A stretch of DNA of 64,000 bases from Methylotuvimicrobium buryatense 5G (GCF_000341735.1 NZ_KB455575.1:2697984-2761983), one strand, 5' to 3'; positions 28,689 through 38,044 are shown, counted from the stretch's first letter. Program-made: numbers and translations. Notes: generated from the letters alone by a model not told the origin.

Positions 28689-29315
28689 ATGTTAACAATC
28701 GCCGTATCGAAAGGCCGAATCTACGAAGAAGCACTACCCTTACTGGAAGAGGCCGGCATCCGCCCGGTCGACGACCCGAAAACCAGCCGCAAATTAATTT
28801 TACAAACGACCCGTGACGATGTGCAATTAGTCATCATTCGTGCCACCGATGTCCCGACCTTTGTCGAATACGGCGCAGCCGACATGGGTATCGCCGGCAA
28901 GGATGTCCTGCTCGAACACGGTGCAGAAAGCCTTTACGAGCCATTAGACTTGAATATTGCAACCTGCCGTCTGATGACAGCGGCCCATAAAGACGCGCCG
29001 GATATTACCCGCCGCGTGCGCGTTGCGACTAAGTATGTCAAAACCGCCAAGAAATATTTCGCGGAGTTGGGCATACAGGCCGACATCATCAAACTTTACG
29101 GCTCGATGGAACTTGCGCCATTGGTCGGTCTCGCCGACTGCATCGTCGACTTGGTCGATACCGGCAACACTCTAAAAGCCAACGGACTCGAGCCGCGCGA
29201 CTTGATAATGAACATCAGCTCGAGACTAGTCGTCAATAAAGCTGCAATGAAAATGAAACATCATGCCATTCAATCGCTGATCGACCAATTCGAAAAAACT
29301 TTGGCTAAGAGGTGA
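28689..29315 (+). CDS. hisG: ATP phosphoribosyltransferase, short form
   Basis: HisG condenses ATP and PRPP in the first step of histidine synthesis. The 208-residue product is the short form, without the C-terminal regulatory domain of the E. coli-type enzyme. Short forms work with a HisZ regulatory partner, which is not in this window. Motifs seen are [32 protein letters not shown] and the PRPP-binding [17 protein letters not shown]. It follows murA by nine bases and precedes hisD by four. Confidence 0.96.
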   Translation: MLTIAVSKGRIYEEALPLLEEAGIRPVDDPKTSRKLILQTTRDDVQLVIIRATDVPTFVEYGAADMGIAGKDVLLEHGAESLYEPLDLNIATCRLMTAAHKDAPDITRRVRVATKYVKTAKKYFAELGIQADIIKLYGSMELAPLVGLADCIVDLVDTGNTLKANGLEPRDLIMNISSRLVVNKAAMKMKHHAIQSLIDQFEKTLAKR

Positions 29316-29319
29316 CTTC

Positions 29320-30627
29320 ATGACCGATTTTTCAATCAACCGTCTCGATACCGTCGACTCGGATTTCGAACGCCGACTGAAATCCCTGCTGGATTGGAAC
29401 GAACAAGACGACTTCGAGATTCAAAAGCAGGTCTTAGACATCATTGCCGCCGTCAAAAAATCGGGCGATCAGGCCGTCATCGATTACACGAACCGCTTCG
29501 ACCGACGCAGCATTCAGACAGCGAACGATCTGGAAATCAGCAAAGAATCGCTTAAAGCCGCCTGGGACAACCTACCAAGTGCTCAAGCCGAAGCCCTCGA
29601 TACCGCCGCACGGCGAATTCGTGCTTATGCCGAAAAACAAACCATGACATCCTGGCAATTCAGCGAGGAAGACGGCACGCTACTCGGTCAAAAAATCACC
29701 CCGCTGGACCGAGTCGGCCTATATGTTCCGGGCGGCAAAGCCGCTTATCCGTCCTCGGTGCTGATGAATGCGATACCGGCTAAAGTTGCCGGCGTTCCTG
29801 AATTAATCATGGTCGTGCCGACGCCTCAAGGCGAAATCAATCAGTTAGTATTGGCGGCAGCTTATCTGGCCGGCGTCGACCGGGCTTTTTCAATAGGCGG
29901 CGCGCAAGCGGTCGCAGCGCTCGCATACGGCACCGAAACCGTCCCAGCCGTCTGCAAGATCGTCGGCCCCGGCAATATCTATGTTGCTACTGCGAAAAAA
30001 ATGGTATTCGGTCAAGTCGGCATCGACATGATCGCGGGACCGTCTGAGATATTAATCATTTGCGACGGCCATACGGACCCGGACTGGATCGCGATGGACT
30101 TGTTTTCACAAGCCGAACACGACGAAAATGCGCAATCGATCTTATTATCCGACAGCGCCGATTATTTAGACGCCGTCGAGCGCAGCATCTTAAAATTATT
30201 GCCTGAAATGGAACGCGCAGAAGTCATTAAAGCCTCACTGTCCGGCCGTGGCGCACTCATCAAGACCGCCAACCTCGATGAAGCCGCCGAAATCGCCAAT
30301 CGTATCGCACCGGAACATCTCGAACTTTCGGTTGCCGATCCAGACTCGCTGTGTGCGAAAATCCGCAATGCCGGCGCTATTTTCATGGGCCGCTATACCG
30401 CAGAAGCCTTAGGCGATTATTGCGCGGGACCTAATCATGTATTACCGACATCCGGCACGGCAAAGTTTTCATCGCCGCTCGGCGTCTACGACTTCCAAAA
30501 ACGCTCGAGTCTAATCAATTGTTCGGAAGCCGGCGCCGATACGCTAGGCAAAACCGCCTCGATTTTAGCTCGCGGAGAAAGTTTAACCGCGCATGCTCGA
30601 TCGGCGGAATATAGAATCAAATCGTAA
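29320..30627 (+). CDS. hisD: Histidinol dehydrogenase
   Basis: HisD oxidises histidinol to histidine in two NAD-dependent steps and needs zinc. The 435-residue protein has [22 protein letters not shown], the [15 protein letters not shown] block, [26 protein letters not shown] and the zinc/catalytic segment [11 protein letters not shown] with APEHLEL further on. It is part of the murA-hisG-hisD unit. An F1 element separates it from hisC. Confidence 0.97.
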   Translation: MTDFSINRLDTVDSDFERRLKSLLDWNEQDDFEIQKQVLDIIAAVKKSGDQAVIDYTNRFDRRSIQTANDLEISKESLKAAWDNLPSAQAEALDTAARRIRAYAEKQTMTSWQFSEEDGTLLGQKITPLDRVGLYVPGGKAAYPSSVLMNAIPAKVAGVPELIMVVPTPQGEINQLVLAAAYLAGVDRAFSIGGAQAVAALAYGTETVPAVCKIVGPGNIYVATAKKMVFGQVGIDMIAGPSEILIICDGHTDPDWIAMDLFSQAEHDENAQSILLSDSADYLDAVERSILKLLPEMERAEVIKASLSGRGALIKTANLDEAAEIANRIAPEHLELSVADPDSLCAKIRNAGAIFMGRYTAEALGDYCAGPNHVLPTSGTAKFSSPLGVYDFQKRSSLINCSEAGADTLGKTASILARGESLTAHARSAEYRIKS

Positions 30628-30643
30628 CGGCTCGGAATTGTCA

Positions 30644-30818
30644 CATAGACCCCGTAGATCAAAATTCGGCGCCGAGGACCGTCAAAGGACGCCGTGAATA
30701 CCTCCATGTAGGCTCTATGACAGCATCCATGCCGACCCCCTCACCTAGCGTTAGGTGAGGGATCGAGCACCCCGGCGCCTTCTTAGGTAATGCCGAAATT
30801 TGAAGCATGGAAGGTATA
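30644..30818. repeat. F1 repeat element between hisD and hisC
   Basis: This 175-bp copy has the left end CCCCGTAGATCAAAATTCGG and the right end CCGAAATTTGAAGCATGG followed by AAGGTATA. The core has GGACGCCGTGAATACC. It differs from other F1 copies in an internal hairpin at 30738-30761, CCCTCACCTA/GCGT/TAGGTGAGGG. It sits between two genes that are normally adjacent and co-transcribed. Confidence 0.85.
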
Positions 30819-30937
30819 GATCCCCCGGATTCATATAATAATCCGGAGCAATCCGTTAGATCGACATTGCCCTGATTCTTTTATCGATTAACCGCGACAA
30901 GCCCCAGCCATCACCCTGAATACCGTTGACCCAACTC

Positions 30938-32035
30938 ATGCCACAATCTCATTTTATTAGCTCTATTTTCCGTAAAGAAGTGCTGGATCTATCGGCCTAT
31001 AAAGTCGCCGATGCCGGCGGACTGATCAAACTCGACGCAATGGAAAATCCTTATCGCTGGCCGGAACCGGTCATAAAAGAATGGCTCGACGTTATCAAAG
31101 AGGCCGAAATCAATCGCTACCCGGACCCCGAAGCACGAAGGCTAAGCGCTACCCTGAAAAAAATCGATGGTATTTCCGGGGACTTAGAGATACTGCTCGG
31201 CAATGGCTCGGACGAAATCATACAATTATTACTAATGGCCTTGCCGACACACGCAAAAGTACTATCGCCATCGCCGGGCTTCGTAATGTATCGGCAACTG
31301 AGCAGGTGCCTTGGGCTCGATTATATCGACATTCCGCTACAATCCAGTGATTTCGACCTGGACTTGCCGGCCATGCTAGAGGCAATCGACAAACACCAGC
31401 CTTCACTTATTTTTCTGGCCTACCCGAATAACCCCACCGGCAACCTGTTCAGCGAAACTTCTATTAGAAAAATCATCGACGCCGCACCGGGACTGGTCAT
31501 TGTTGACGAAGCCTATGCGCCATTCACCGATCAAAGCTTTATCGACGTACTCGGCGAATATAGTAACTTGCTAGTGATGCGCACTCTCTCGAAACTCGGT
31601 TTGGCCGGACTTCGTCTTGGCTACATAATCGGAGAAGCCGCTATTATCGGTGAATTAAACAAAATCAGACTGCCTTACAACATCAATACATTGACTCAAA
31701 TAACGGCCGAATTCGCGCTGAACAACAGCGACTTATTCAAGCAACAAACCTCACAAATTCGAAGTGAAAGAAGCCGGGTATTGCATGAACTACGTTTAAT
31801 CGATGGCCTCGACACCTACCCGAGCGAAGCTAACTTCATTCTATTTAGAACGCAGCCCGATAAAGCCGTAGCGCTCTTCGAAATACTCAAGAGTAAAGGT
31901 ATCTTAATCAAAAACCTGTCGCCTCAAGGCGGCCTCTTACGGGATTGCCTACGCGTCACGATCGGAACGCCCGATGAAAATGACGCCTTTTTACAAGCGT
32001 TATCGTCAAGCTCCGAACAACTAAGGGTTTCGTGA
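30938..32035 (+). CDS. hisC: Histidinol-phosphate aminotransferase
   Basis: HisC is a PLP-dependent fold-type I aminotransferase acting late in histidine synthesis. The 365-residue protein has LDAMENPYRWPEPV near the N terminus, LGNGSDEIIQLL, YPNNPTGNLFS, VIVDEAYAPF, and the PLP-lysine segment RTLSKLGLAGLRLGY. The ATG at 30938 is preferred to a TTG 12 bases earlier. It follows hisD across the F1 insertion and ends four bases before another F1. Confidence 0.95.
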   Translation: MPQSHFISSIFRKEVLDLSAYKVADAGGLIKLDAMENPYRWPEPVIKEWLDVIKEAEINRYPDPEARRLSATLKKIDGISGDLEILLGNGSDEIIQLLLMALPTHAKVLSPSPGFVMYRQLSRCLGLDYIDIPLQSSDFDLDLPAMLEAIDKHQPSLIFLAYPNNPTGNLFSETSIRKIIDAAPGLVIVDEAYAPFTDQSFIDVLGEYSNLLVMRTLSKLGLAGLRLGYIIGEAAIIGELNKIRLPYNINTLTQITAEFALNNSDLFKQQTSQIRSERSRVLHELRLIDGLDTYPSEANFILFRTQPDKAVALFEILKSKGILIKNLSPQGGLLRDCLRVTIGTPDENDAFLQALSSSSEQLRVS

Positions 32036-32039
32036 CAAA

Positions 32040-32177
32040 TATACCTTTTGCACTTCAAATTTCGGCAGTGCCAGAGGAGGCGCCTGGGTGTCCGATAAAG
32101 GCTTTGCCTACATATACGTATTCACGGCGTCCTTTAGCGGACACCCAGGCGCCGAATTTTGATCTACGACGGGTATA
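32040..32177. repeat. F1 repeat element downstream of hisC
   Basis: This 138-bp copy lies in the opposite orientation to most F1 copies: it begins TATACCTTTTGCACTTC and ends GATCTACGACGGGTATA. The inverted parts GGCGCCTGGGTGTCCG and CGGACACCCAGGCGCC are exact, as in the 9043 copy. It starts four bases after the hisC stop, so it may also act as a transcript end. No T tract follows. Confidence 0.86.
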
Positions 32178-32310
32178 CTTGATTTCAAGGATTTAAATAC
32201 AAAGCCTTAAACAAGATAAGATGCATAAACACTGCTCATACAAAGAAAGCGGTTGAAAAACTCGAAAAGCGAGTTCATCAACCGTTATAACTGCTTCAAA
32301 TTCGGCTAAC

Positions 32311-32316
32311 TATAAT
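32311..32316 (+). promoter_or_regulatory. Possible -10 box for petABC
   Basis: An exact TATAAT lies about 70 bases before the petA start in an otherwise AT-rich stretch. No good -35 hexamer stands at 16-18 bases upstream, so this is a tentative call. Confidence 0.35.
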
Positions 32317-32386
32317 GGTATATTGCCATGTCAAAAACTATAAAAATCAAGTCTACGAGGCTCAGCCTTTACCAGGAGTGCAATAA

Positions 32387-32986
32387 ATGAATATTGAAGG
32401 CGTCGATAAATCCAAGCGACAGTTTCTAACCTCGGCGTTGACCGTGGTCGGTGCTGTCGGTACCGGCTATATTGCGGTTCCCTTTCTCGCGCAAATGCAA
32501 CCCAGCACAAAAGCCATGGCAGCAGGCGCACCGGTCACCGTCGATATCAGTAAAATGGAACCGGGACAGCTGATCCGCGTAGCTTGGCGCGGCAAACCGG
32601 TTTGGCTGCTTAACCGCACTCCGGAGGTTCTGGAAACATTGAAAACACTGGACGATCAACTCAGAGACCCACAGTCGTCAGAATCCATACAACCGGTGTA
32701 CACCAAAAATTCCACTCGCGCATTGAAACAGGAAATTTTTGTTGCAATCGGCTTATGCACGCATCTGGGCTGTTCGCCCACCTTCCGACCTGAAATCGCA
32801 CCGGCCGACCTGGGGCCCGATTGGAAAGGCGGTTTTTTCTGCCCTTGCCACGGCTCATGGTTCGATCTGGCCGGCCGGGTTTACCGCGGCGTTCCGGCTC
32901 CGACCAACCTTGAAATTCCACCTTATCGATATATTACCGATACCCAAATCATCATTGGTGAAGACACCGTGGAGACAAGCGCATGA
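32387..32986 (+). CDS. petA: Ubiquinol-cytochrome c reductase, Rieske iron-sulfur subunit
   Basis: The Rieske subunit carries electrons from ubiquinol to cytochrome c1 in complex III. The 199-residue protein has a Tat-like or membrane-anchor start (KSKRQFLTSALTVVGAVGTGYI) and the two cluster-binding motifs, Cys124-Thr-His126-Leu-Gly-Cys129 and Cys152-Pro-Cys154-His155-Gly-Ser. AGGAG lies before the ATG. It overlaps petB by four bases. Confidence 0.96.
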   Translation: MNIEGVDKSKRQFLTSALTVVGAVGTGYIAVPFLAQMQPSTKAMAAGAPVTVDISKMEPGQLIRVAWRGKPVWLLNRTPEVLETLKTLDDQLRDPQSSESIQPVYTKNSTRALKQEIFVAIGLCTHLGCSPTFRPEIAPADLGPDWKGGFFCPCHGSWFDLAGRVYRGVPAPTNLEIPPYRYITDTQIIIGEDTVETSA

Positions 32987-34371
32987 AAACGAATCGCTGG
33001 ACTGATTGTGGCAACTGGATACTGGATCGTTTTCCGCTAACAAAGTTCTGGAACGAACACATGGCGCATTATTATGCGCCCAAGAATTTTAACTTTTGGT
33101 ATTTTTTCGGCTCGCTTGCCTTGCTAGTATTGGTCAATCAATTCGTTACCGGCATTCTGCTGACGATGAACTACAAACCGGACGCCAAATTGGCCTTCGA
33201 TTCGGTCGAATACATCATGCGCGAGGTTAATTGGGGCTGGTTGATCCGTTACATGCACTCGACCGGTGCTTCGGCTTTTTTCATCGTGATCTATCTACAT
33301 ATGTTCAGAGGCTTACTATACGGTTCTTTTAAACAGCCTCGAGAACTGATCTGGATTTTCGGCATGCTGCTGTTTGTCGCTTTGATGGCTGAGGCGTTCA
33401 TGGGCTATTTGCTTCCTTGGGGACAAATGTCCTACTGGGGGGCTCAGGTCATCATTTCGCTATTCAGCGCCATCCCTGTCGTCGGAGAAGAACTGTCATT
33501 GTGGATCAGGGGTGATTATGTAGTATCCGATGCAACTTTGAACCGATTCTTTGCCTTTCACGTCATCGCAGTCCCTTTGGTGCTGGTATTGCTGGTATTG
33601 CTGCATATCATCGCGTTACACGAAGTCGGCTCGAACAACCCGGACGGCATCGATATCAAAAAAAATAAGGATGCCAACGGCATACCTCTGGACGGCATTC
33701 CATTCCACCCTTACTACACTGTCAAGGATCTGGTCGGCTTCGCGGTCTTTATGTTCTTTTTCGCGGTCGTTATTTTCTATATGCCCGAAATGGGTGGCTT
33801 CTTCCTCGAACACGCCAACTTCATCCCGGCAGACCCATTGAAAACACCGGAACATATCGCTCCGGTCTGGTACTTCACCCCCTTCTACGCGATCTTGCGC
33901 GCGGTTCCGGATAAATTCGCCGGCGTCATTGCGATGGGCGGCTCCATAGTCGTGCTGTTCCTTCTGCCGTGGCTTGATCGCAGCAAAGTACGCTCAATCC
34001 GTTATCGCGGCGGTATCTATAAAAAAGCGCTCCTACTTTTCGTAATCAGCTTTATCGGCCTAGGCTATCTGGGCACACAACCCGCAACGCCTGGTGCTAC
34101 CGCTGTCGCACGCGTTTTGACGGCGGTTTATTTCGGCTTTTTCTTACTGATGCCGATCTACACCCGCTGGGAAAAAACCAAGCCTGTACCGGACCGCCTA
34201 ACAGAACAACCCAGCCTTGAGGATCGAATACCGGATTTCGTTGAAACTTTCAATGAGGTCACGATAAAAACCGAGGGTAAATCCGGCTTATTCAGCAGAA
34301 AACTCAATTACCAAGGGTTGTCCGCTGTTAGCATCCGTTTTTTAAAAAAAATTAAAGGCAGCTTGGATTAA
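32983..34371 (+). CDS. petB: Ubiquinol-cytochrome c reductase, cytochrome b subunit
   Basis: Cytochrome b holds the two b hemes and both quinone sites of complex III. The 462-residue protein has eight or so membrane helices. The heme-ligand His residues lie in RYMHSTGASAFFIVIYLHMFRG and FFAFHVIAVPLVLVLLVLLHIIALHEVG, and the quinol-site PEW-type motif is present as PVWYFTPFYAILRA. The C-terminal part after the last helix (about residues 400-462) is a charged tail, a little longer than usual. Genes overlap at both ends. Confidence 0.96.
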   Translation: MKTNRWTDCGNWILDRFPLTKFWNEHMAHYYAPKNFNFWYFFGSLALLVLVNQFVTGILLTMNYKPDAKLAFDSVEYIMREVNWGWLIRYMHSTGASAFFIVIYLHMFRGLLYGSFKQPRELIWIFGMLLFVALMAEAFMGYLLPWGQMSYWGAQVIISLFSAIPVVGEELSLWIRGDYVVSDATLNRFFAFHVIAVPLVLVLLVLLHIIALHEVGSNNPDGIDIKKNKDANGIPLDGIPFHPYYTVKDLVGFAVFMFFFAVVIFYMPEMGGFFLEHANFIPADPLKTPEHIAPVWYFTPFYAILRAVPDKFAGVIAMGGSIVVLFLLPWLDRSKVRSIRYRGGIYKKALLLFVISFIGLGYLGTQPATPGATAVARVLTAVYFGFFLLMPIYTRWEKTKPVPDRLTEQPSLEDRIPDFVETFNEVTIKTEGKSGLFSRKLNYQGLSAVSIRFLKKIKGSLD

Positions 34372-34373
34372 TT

Positions 34374-35096
34374 ATGAAAAGACTACTCAATACCTTGATA
34401 CTGTTGTCGCTGCCTTTCGGCGTTTTCGCCGGAGGCGGTGTCGAGCTTCAACGCGCCGACTTCGACCTTAGCGACAAAGATTCGTTACAACGCGGCGCAA
34501 AACATTTTGTGACTTATTGTTTAGGATGCCATTCCGCGAAACACATTCGTTATCTCAGGATAGCGCTCGACTTTGATATTGAAAAAGATAAAGTACTGAA
34601 AGATATCGCGCCGGAAGGCGCCAATATCTACGATAAGATGAATTCAGCAATGAACGCCCATGACGCCGAAAAATGGTTCGGCATCATGCCGCCCGACTTA
34701 TCACTGATTTCACGGTCACGCGGACCGGATTGGCTTTACAGTTATTTGAAAGGCTTTTATTCCGACTCAACCAAGCCTCTCGGCGTCAATAATGTCGTTT
34801 TCCCGGATGTTGGCATGCCGAACGTTTTATGGCAATTGCAAGGTGAGCAAAAACCGGTATTCAAAAAAGTCGGCGGCCAGCAAGTCATTGACAAACTAGT
34901 TACCGAAATCCCCGGACAACTTCCGGAACAAGACTTCGACCGCATGATTAACGACCTGGTCAATTTCCTCGTTTATGTCGGAGAGCCCGGACAACTGGAA
35001 CGGCGAAGCATGGGAAAATATGTTTTGTTTTTCATTTTCATGATTTTCATACTTGCCTATTTATTGAAACGAGAGTACTGGAAGGACATTCATTAA
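34374..35096 (+). CDS. petC: Ubiquinol-cytochrome c reductase, cytochrome c1
   Basis: Cytochrome c1 passes electrons from the Rieske centre to soluble cytochrome c. The 240-residue protein has a signal peptide (MKRLLNTLILLSLPFGVFA), the covalent heme motif Cys49-Leu-Gly-Cys52-His53, the MPPDLSLISRSRG region, and a C-terminal membrane anchor (VLFFIFMIFILAYLLK). It is the last gene of petABC. A small hairpin (GTAAAAC/GTTTTAC) follows near 35107-35127, without a T tract. Confidence 0.95.
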   Translation: MKRLLNTLILLSLPFGVFAGGGVELQRADFDLSDKDSLQRGAKHFVTYCLGCHSAKHIRYLRIALDFDIEKDKVLKDIAPEGANIYDKMNSAMNAHDAEKWFGIMPPDLSLISRSRGPDWLYSYLKGFYSDSTKPLGVNNVVFPDVGMPNVLWQLQGEQKPVFKKVGGQQVIDKLVTEIPGQLPEQDFDRMINDLVNFLVYVGEPGQLERRSMGKYVLFFIFMIFILAYLLKREYWKDIH

Positions 35097-35179
35097 CCCC
35101 TCATTCGTAAAACAGGGACGTTTTACCCGTATCATCTACCTTCATACGGATACAAGCGAATAAAATGTCGAATTTTTCA

Positions 35180-35188
35180 TGATATAAT
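35180..35188 (+). promoter_or_regulatory. Extended -10 promoter element for sspAB
   Basis: TGATATAAT combines the TG extension and a perfect TATAAT hexamer 41 bases before the sspA start. The -35 region is weak, as is common with extended -10 promoters. The gap to petC is 133 bases, consistent with a separate transcript. Confidence 0.6.
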
Positions 35189-35229
35189 CGCCTCTTTAGA
35201 CACCGTGTATCCTAATGAGGTTATGATTC

Positions 35230-35865
35230 GTGGCACAACCAACAACTCGTAAATCCGCTATGACTCTTTTTTCATCACCGACATGCGCGATGAGCCACGG
35301 CGCCCGATTGGTTCTTCATGAGAAAGCCATTGCGGCGGACATAGAATATTATGACATCAATCAACCGCCCGAGGACTTATTAGAGTTTAATCCGACCGGA
35401 ACTTCGCCAACGTTGCTAGAGCGCGGACTGGTCCTCTATGACGCGCGCATCATAATGGAGTACCTGGATGAGCGTTTCCCGCATCCCCCACTCCATCAAA
35501 TGGACCCCGTATCCAGAGCCAATGCCCGAATGATCATTAGACGTATCGACCAAGATTGGTACGAACTGATGAATGAAATCATTCATTCCGGCGAAAAAAA
35601 ATCGGCTCGCGCCAAGAAGCTCCTCAAGGAAAGCCTGCTTTCTGCAGCCCCGGTATTCGAAGCTCGCCCTTTTTTCATGAGCGACGAATTTTCATTAATC
35701 GATTGCGTAATGGCCCCGCTTTTATGGCGCCTACCTATTCTCGGCATTGAAACCGCAACGACCGGCGAAGGATTAAAAAACTACGCCAATCGTTTATTCC
35801 GCAGGCCGGCTTTCGCCGCTAGCTTGAGTAGTGCCGAAAAAGAAATGAACGACATCCCGAAATGA
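35230..35865 (+). CDS. sspA: Stringent starvation protein A
   Basis: SspA is a glutathione-S-transferase-fold protein that binds RNA polymerase and alters transcription during starvation. The 211-residue protein has the thioredoxin-like N-terminal domain (MTLFSSPTCAMSHGARLVLHEK) and helical C-terminal domain (ANARMIIRRIDQDWYELMN). The start is GTG at 35230. It overlaps sspB by four bases and follows petABC, the common gammaproteobacterial order. Confidence 0.94.
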   Translation: MAQPTTRKSAMTLFSSPTCAMSHGARLVLHEKAIAADIEYYDINQPPEDLLEFNPTGTSPTLLERGLVLYDARIIMEYLDERFPHPPLHQMDPVSRANARMIIRRIDQDWYELMNEIIHSGEKKSARAKKLLKESLLSAAPVFEARPFFMSDEFSLIDCVMAPLLWRLPILGIETATTGEGLKNYANRLFRRPAFAASLSSAEKEMNDIPK

Positions 35866-36239
35866 CATCCTTAAAACCCTACTTAATCCGCTCGATCTAT
35901 GAATGGATCTTAGACAACGAGCTGACCCCGCACTTATTAGTCGATGCAGAGTACGAAGGCACGGTTTTGCCAGGTAATTTTGTCGAGGACGGCAGAATCG
36001 TACTCAACATTAATCCGCCGGCAATACAAGGACTTACCCTGGGGAATGAAGACATAGAATTCAATGCCCGTTTCAGCGGCAAACCCATGCATATTCTCGT
36101 GCCGATCAAAGCGGTGATGGCGATTTACGCTAAGGAAAACGGCAAAGGGATGATTTTCGACCGCGAGGAAGACTCAGGCGATGATGAACCGCCACCGGAA
36201 AAAAAACCGGCTCGCCCGCAATTGCGCGTTGTTAAATAG
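35862..36239 (+). CDS. sspB: ClpXP protease specificity-enhancing factor
   Basis: SspB is an adapter that delivers ssrA-tagged proteins to ClpXP. The 125-residue protein has the substrate-binding domain (SLKPYLIRSIYEWILDN; ILNINPPAIQGLTLGNEDIEF; PMHILVPIKAVMAIYAKENG), an acidic linker and the C-terminal ClpX-binding tail RPQLRVVK. It overlaps the end of sspA. Confidence 0.95.
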   Translation: MTSLKPYLIRSIYEWILDNELTPHLLVDAEYEGTVLPGNFVEDGRIVLNINPPAIQGLTLGNEDIEFNARFSGKPMHILVPIKAVMAIYAKENGKGMIFDREEDSGDDEPPPEKKPARPQLRVVK

Positions 36240-36365
36240 TAAAAGCCCTCGACAATCGAAGCTTAACAGTAGTCAGCTCAAGTATTCGAAATAGACGATA
36301 AGCAACATGAAGATTCAGCTTATTGACTCGCTTTTCTTAATTATATTCATGGTCAGCATTGCTTG

Positions 36366-36594
36366 CTACTCCCTTTATACTCAAAAAATGGTTAACTTTA
36401 TGAAGGTATGGGGTGTGGCTAGCGAGGATGTCGGCAGCAGGGCAGATTTTTGCTCCATGCAAAATCTGCATTCACGCCATCCTTGGCGTTCGATTGCTGC
36501 CGTCAAGCCCCCATGGATAGGTTCACGGCGGTCCTCGATAGACACATCCCATACCTTTTATTCTTAGACGGTTTTTCAATCAAAAGAGAGTAAA
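36366..36594. repeat. F2b repeat element
   Basis: The outer ends are CTACTCCCTTTATACTC and TTTTTCAATCAAAAGAGAGT, roughly inverted (TACTCnCTTT). Inside is a core shared with F2: GGTATGGGGTGTGGCTAGCG, GAGGATGTCGGCAGCAGG, GCAAAATCTGCATTCACGCC, CCATCCTTGGCGTTCG, CCCCATGGATAGG and ACATCCCATACC. A second copy is at 54492-54718 and a 45-bp piece with only the ends at 51132-51176. A frame starting at 36307 is a by-product of the repeat. Confidence 0.82.
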
Positions 36595-36669
36595 ACAGAC
36601 TCTGATAGTCTCTTCCACCTGGTAATCAGGCGGAAGACTTAGCCGCTTTTCCAAATTCGAGCTGTTATC

Positions 36670-36837
36670 CTAAAAAGAGCAGTTGAGAGCTTCAAACTAC
36701 CGTTCGCCCTGAGCCCTGTCGAAGGGTGAACGGTAGTTTGAGGCTTCACCAATCCGGTGTAAGTGTTGTAGACCCTTCATGCTTCGACTTGGCTCAGCAC
36801 GAACGGTCTACAACACTTACCAACTGCTCTTTTTAGG
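36670..36837. repeat. F4 double-hairpin element
   Basis: This 168-bp unit has outer inverted repeats CCTAAAAAGAGCAGTTG and CAACTGCTCTTTTTAGG, perfect over 17 bases. Within are two hairpins: CAAACTACCGTTC...GAACGGTAGTTTG, and GTGTTGTAGACC...GGTCTACAACAC. A near-identical copy lies at 39936-40104 in the opposite orientation, and a worn one at 3391-3507. It ends one base before the stop codon of the DUF1820 gene. Confidence 0.88.
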
Positions 36838-36838
36838 G

Positions 36839-37168
36839 TTATTTTTTATCCGGTGAATATAGCGACGAAACTTTTCCCGAGGACTTCCCGAAGTCCGTTT
36901 GCGCAATGATCTTAGCCTCCCCCCGCTTTTTGACTTGATCGATTCTGATAATTTCGTGCATAGGAATAAATGAGCGATTAACACCCTCGAATTCCACTCT
37001 CAGCCTCTCCTCTGCAGGATCGATCACAATCGCGCTTTTTTCGCCAAACACAAAGTCCTCGACGACGATGAAACCGTAAAGATCTCCTTGGTATACGTTT
37101 TTAGCATATATCTCATAAACTTGATCCTGATTGACAAACACGACTTTATAAATAAGTTTTTCTGACAT
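36839..37168 (-). CDS. DUF1820 family protein
   Basis: The 109-residue product begins MSEKLIYKVVFVNQDQVYEIYAKNV and continues YGFIVVEDFVFGEKSAIVIDP and RSFIPMHEIIRIDQVKKRG, which matches the DUF1820 family of small gammaproteobacterial cytoplasmic proteins. It has a beta-rich profile with no signal or membrane segment. The function is unknown. The gene ends right at an F4 element and is divergent from ytoQ, with an F3 element in the space between. Confidence 0.8.
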   Translation of the reverse strand: MSEKLIYKVVFVNQDQVYEIYAKNVYQGDLYGFIVVEDFVFGEKSAIVIDPAEERLRVEFEGVNRSFIPMHEIIRIDQVKKRGEAKIIAQTDFGKSSGKVSSLYSPDKK

Positions 37169-37246
37169 TGAATATACTTGCCTACATTAAAATAAACGTT
37201 TATGGTTCGTCATTCTAACGCGAAACCATGGCTTTAACATTTTTGC

Positions 37247-37483
37247 TAAGGAACGAGCATGAAATAACTTCGACAACTGTTGGAAGGGGGATTCGGCGGC
37301 TCGATTGACAGGTGTCGGCGGCAAGGCAGATTTTTGCTCCTGCAAAATCTGCATTCATGCCATCCATGGCAATCAGATTCCGCCGTCAAGCCTACATGGA
37401 CGTATTCACGGCGTCCTGTCAAGCGAGTCACCGAACCGCCGTAAAGCCTACTACTTGTAGAAGTTATTTTGTGCATATTCCTA
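37247..37483. repeat. F3 repeat element
   Basis: The ends are TAAGGAACGAGCATGAAATA and the right-hand TTATTTTGTGCATATTCCTA, imperfect inverted repeats. The core holds GGCTCGATTGACAGGTGTCG, GATTTTTGCTCCTGCAAAAT, CTGCATTCATGCCATCCATG and CGTATTCACGGCGTCCTGTC. The GCTCCTGCAAAATCTGCATT segment is the same as in F2. It sits in the divergent region between the DUF1820 gene and ytoQ and may separate each from upstream control sequence. Confidence 0.85.
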
Positions 37484-37561
37484 GCGATCTATCAGCATCA
37501 TTCAAAAAAGCCAGTTGTTTATTAATCGAACGCTCCTACACGACAAAAAGAAGGTAACCCT

Positions 37562-38005
37562 ATGGCTTATACAATTTATTTATCCGGCGAAACGCATACC
37601 GATTGGCGCGACCAAATCCTTCAAGGCATCGAGAACAACGATCTGGATATCGAAGTACTCGGACCGATTACCGATCTGAACATTAGCGAAAATATCGGCT
37701 CTGAAATCCTGGGACCTGAAGAAAATAATTTCTGGCGCGATCACAAAAGCGCCAAGATCAACGCGCTACGCAATAATCATTACCTCGGTCAAGCCGACCT
37801 TGTCGTCGTCCGTTTCGGGGAAAAATACAAACAATGGGAAACCGCATTCGATGCAGGACTTGCGATAGGCATGGGCATTCCTATCGTCGTGATGCATGAT
37901 CCCGAACAGACCCATGCTCTGAAAGAAATCGACGCGGCCGCCCTTGCCGTTACACAAGATTCCCTTCAAGTCATCGAAATTCTTAAATACATCTCACAAC
38001 AGTAA
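37562..38005 (+). CDS. YtoQ family protein
   Basis: The 147-residue protein starts MAYTIYLSGETHTDWRDQI, with WRDHKSAKINALRNNHYLGQADLVVVRFGEKYKQWETAFDAGLAIGMGIPIVV in its middle. This is the YtoQ family, related in fold to nucleoside 2-deoxyribosyltransferases, in which a small Rossmann-like core binds a nucleotide. The activity of YtoQ is not established. AAGGTAACC precedes the ATG. It converges on fetB across a strong hairpin. Confidence 0.85.
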   Translation: MAYTIYLSGETHTDWRDQILQGIENNDLDIEVLGPITDLNISENIGSEILGPEENNFWRDHKSAKINALRNNHYLGQADLVVVRFGEKYKQWETAFDAGLAIGMGIPIVVMHDPEQTHALKEIDAAALAVTQDSLQVIEILKYISQQ

Positions 38006-38011
38006 TAAGAT

Positions 38012-38044
38012 GCGTTGGATTGCGTACTTTACGCAATCCAACGC
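38012..38044. terminator. Perfect 15-bp hairpin between convergent ytoQ and fetB
   Basis: GCGTTGGATTGCGTA and TACGCAATCCAACGC pair exactly around a three-base CTT loop. The hairpin lies seven bases after the ytoQ stop and 32 bases from the fetB stop. There is no T tract on either side, so it may act as a transcript-end stabiliser rather than a classic terminator. Confidence 0.6.

Noticed and set aside
30738-30761. A hisD terminator
   Set aside because: The 10-bp hairpin is inside an F1 element and lacks a T tract; it is best seen as part of that copy.
36307-36567. An 86-codon frame with a hydrophobic start
   Set aside because: Most of it lies in the F2b element; the copy at 54466-54720 has a similar frame only because the repeat is the same. 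Stops and frames differ, so it is not a conserved protein.
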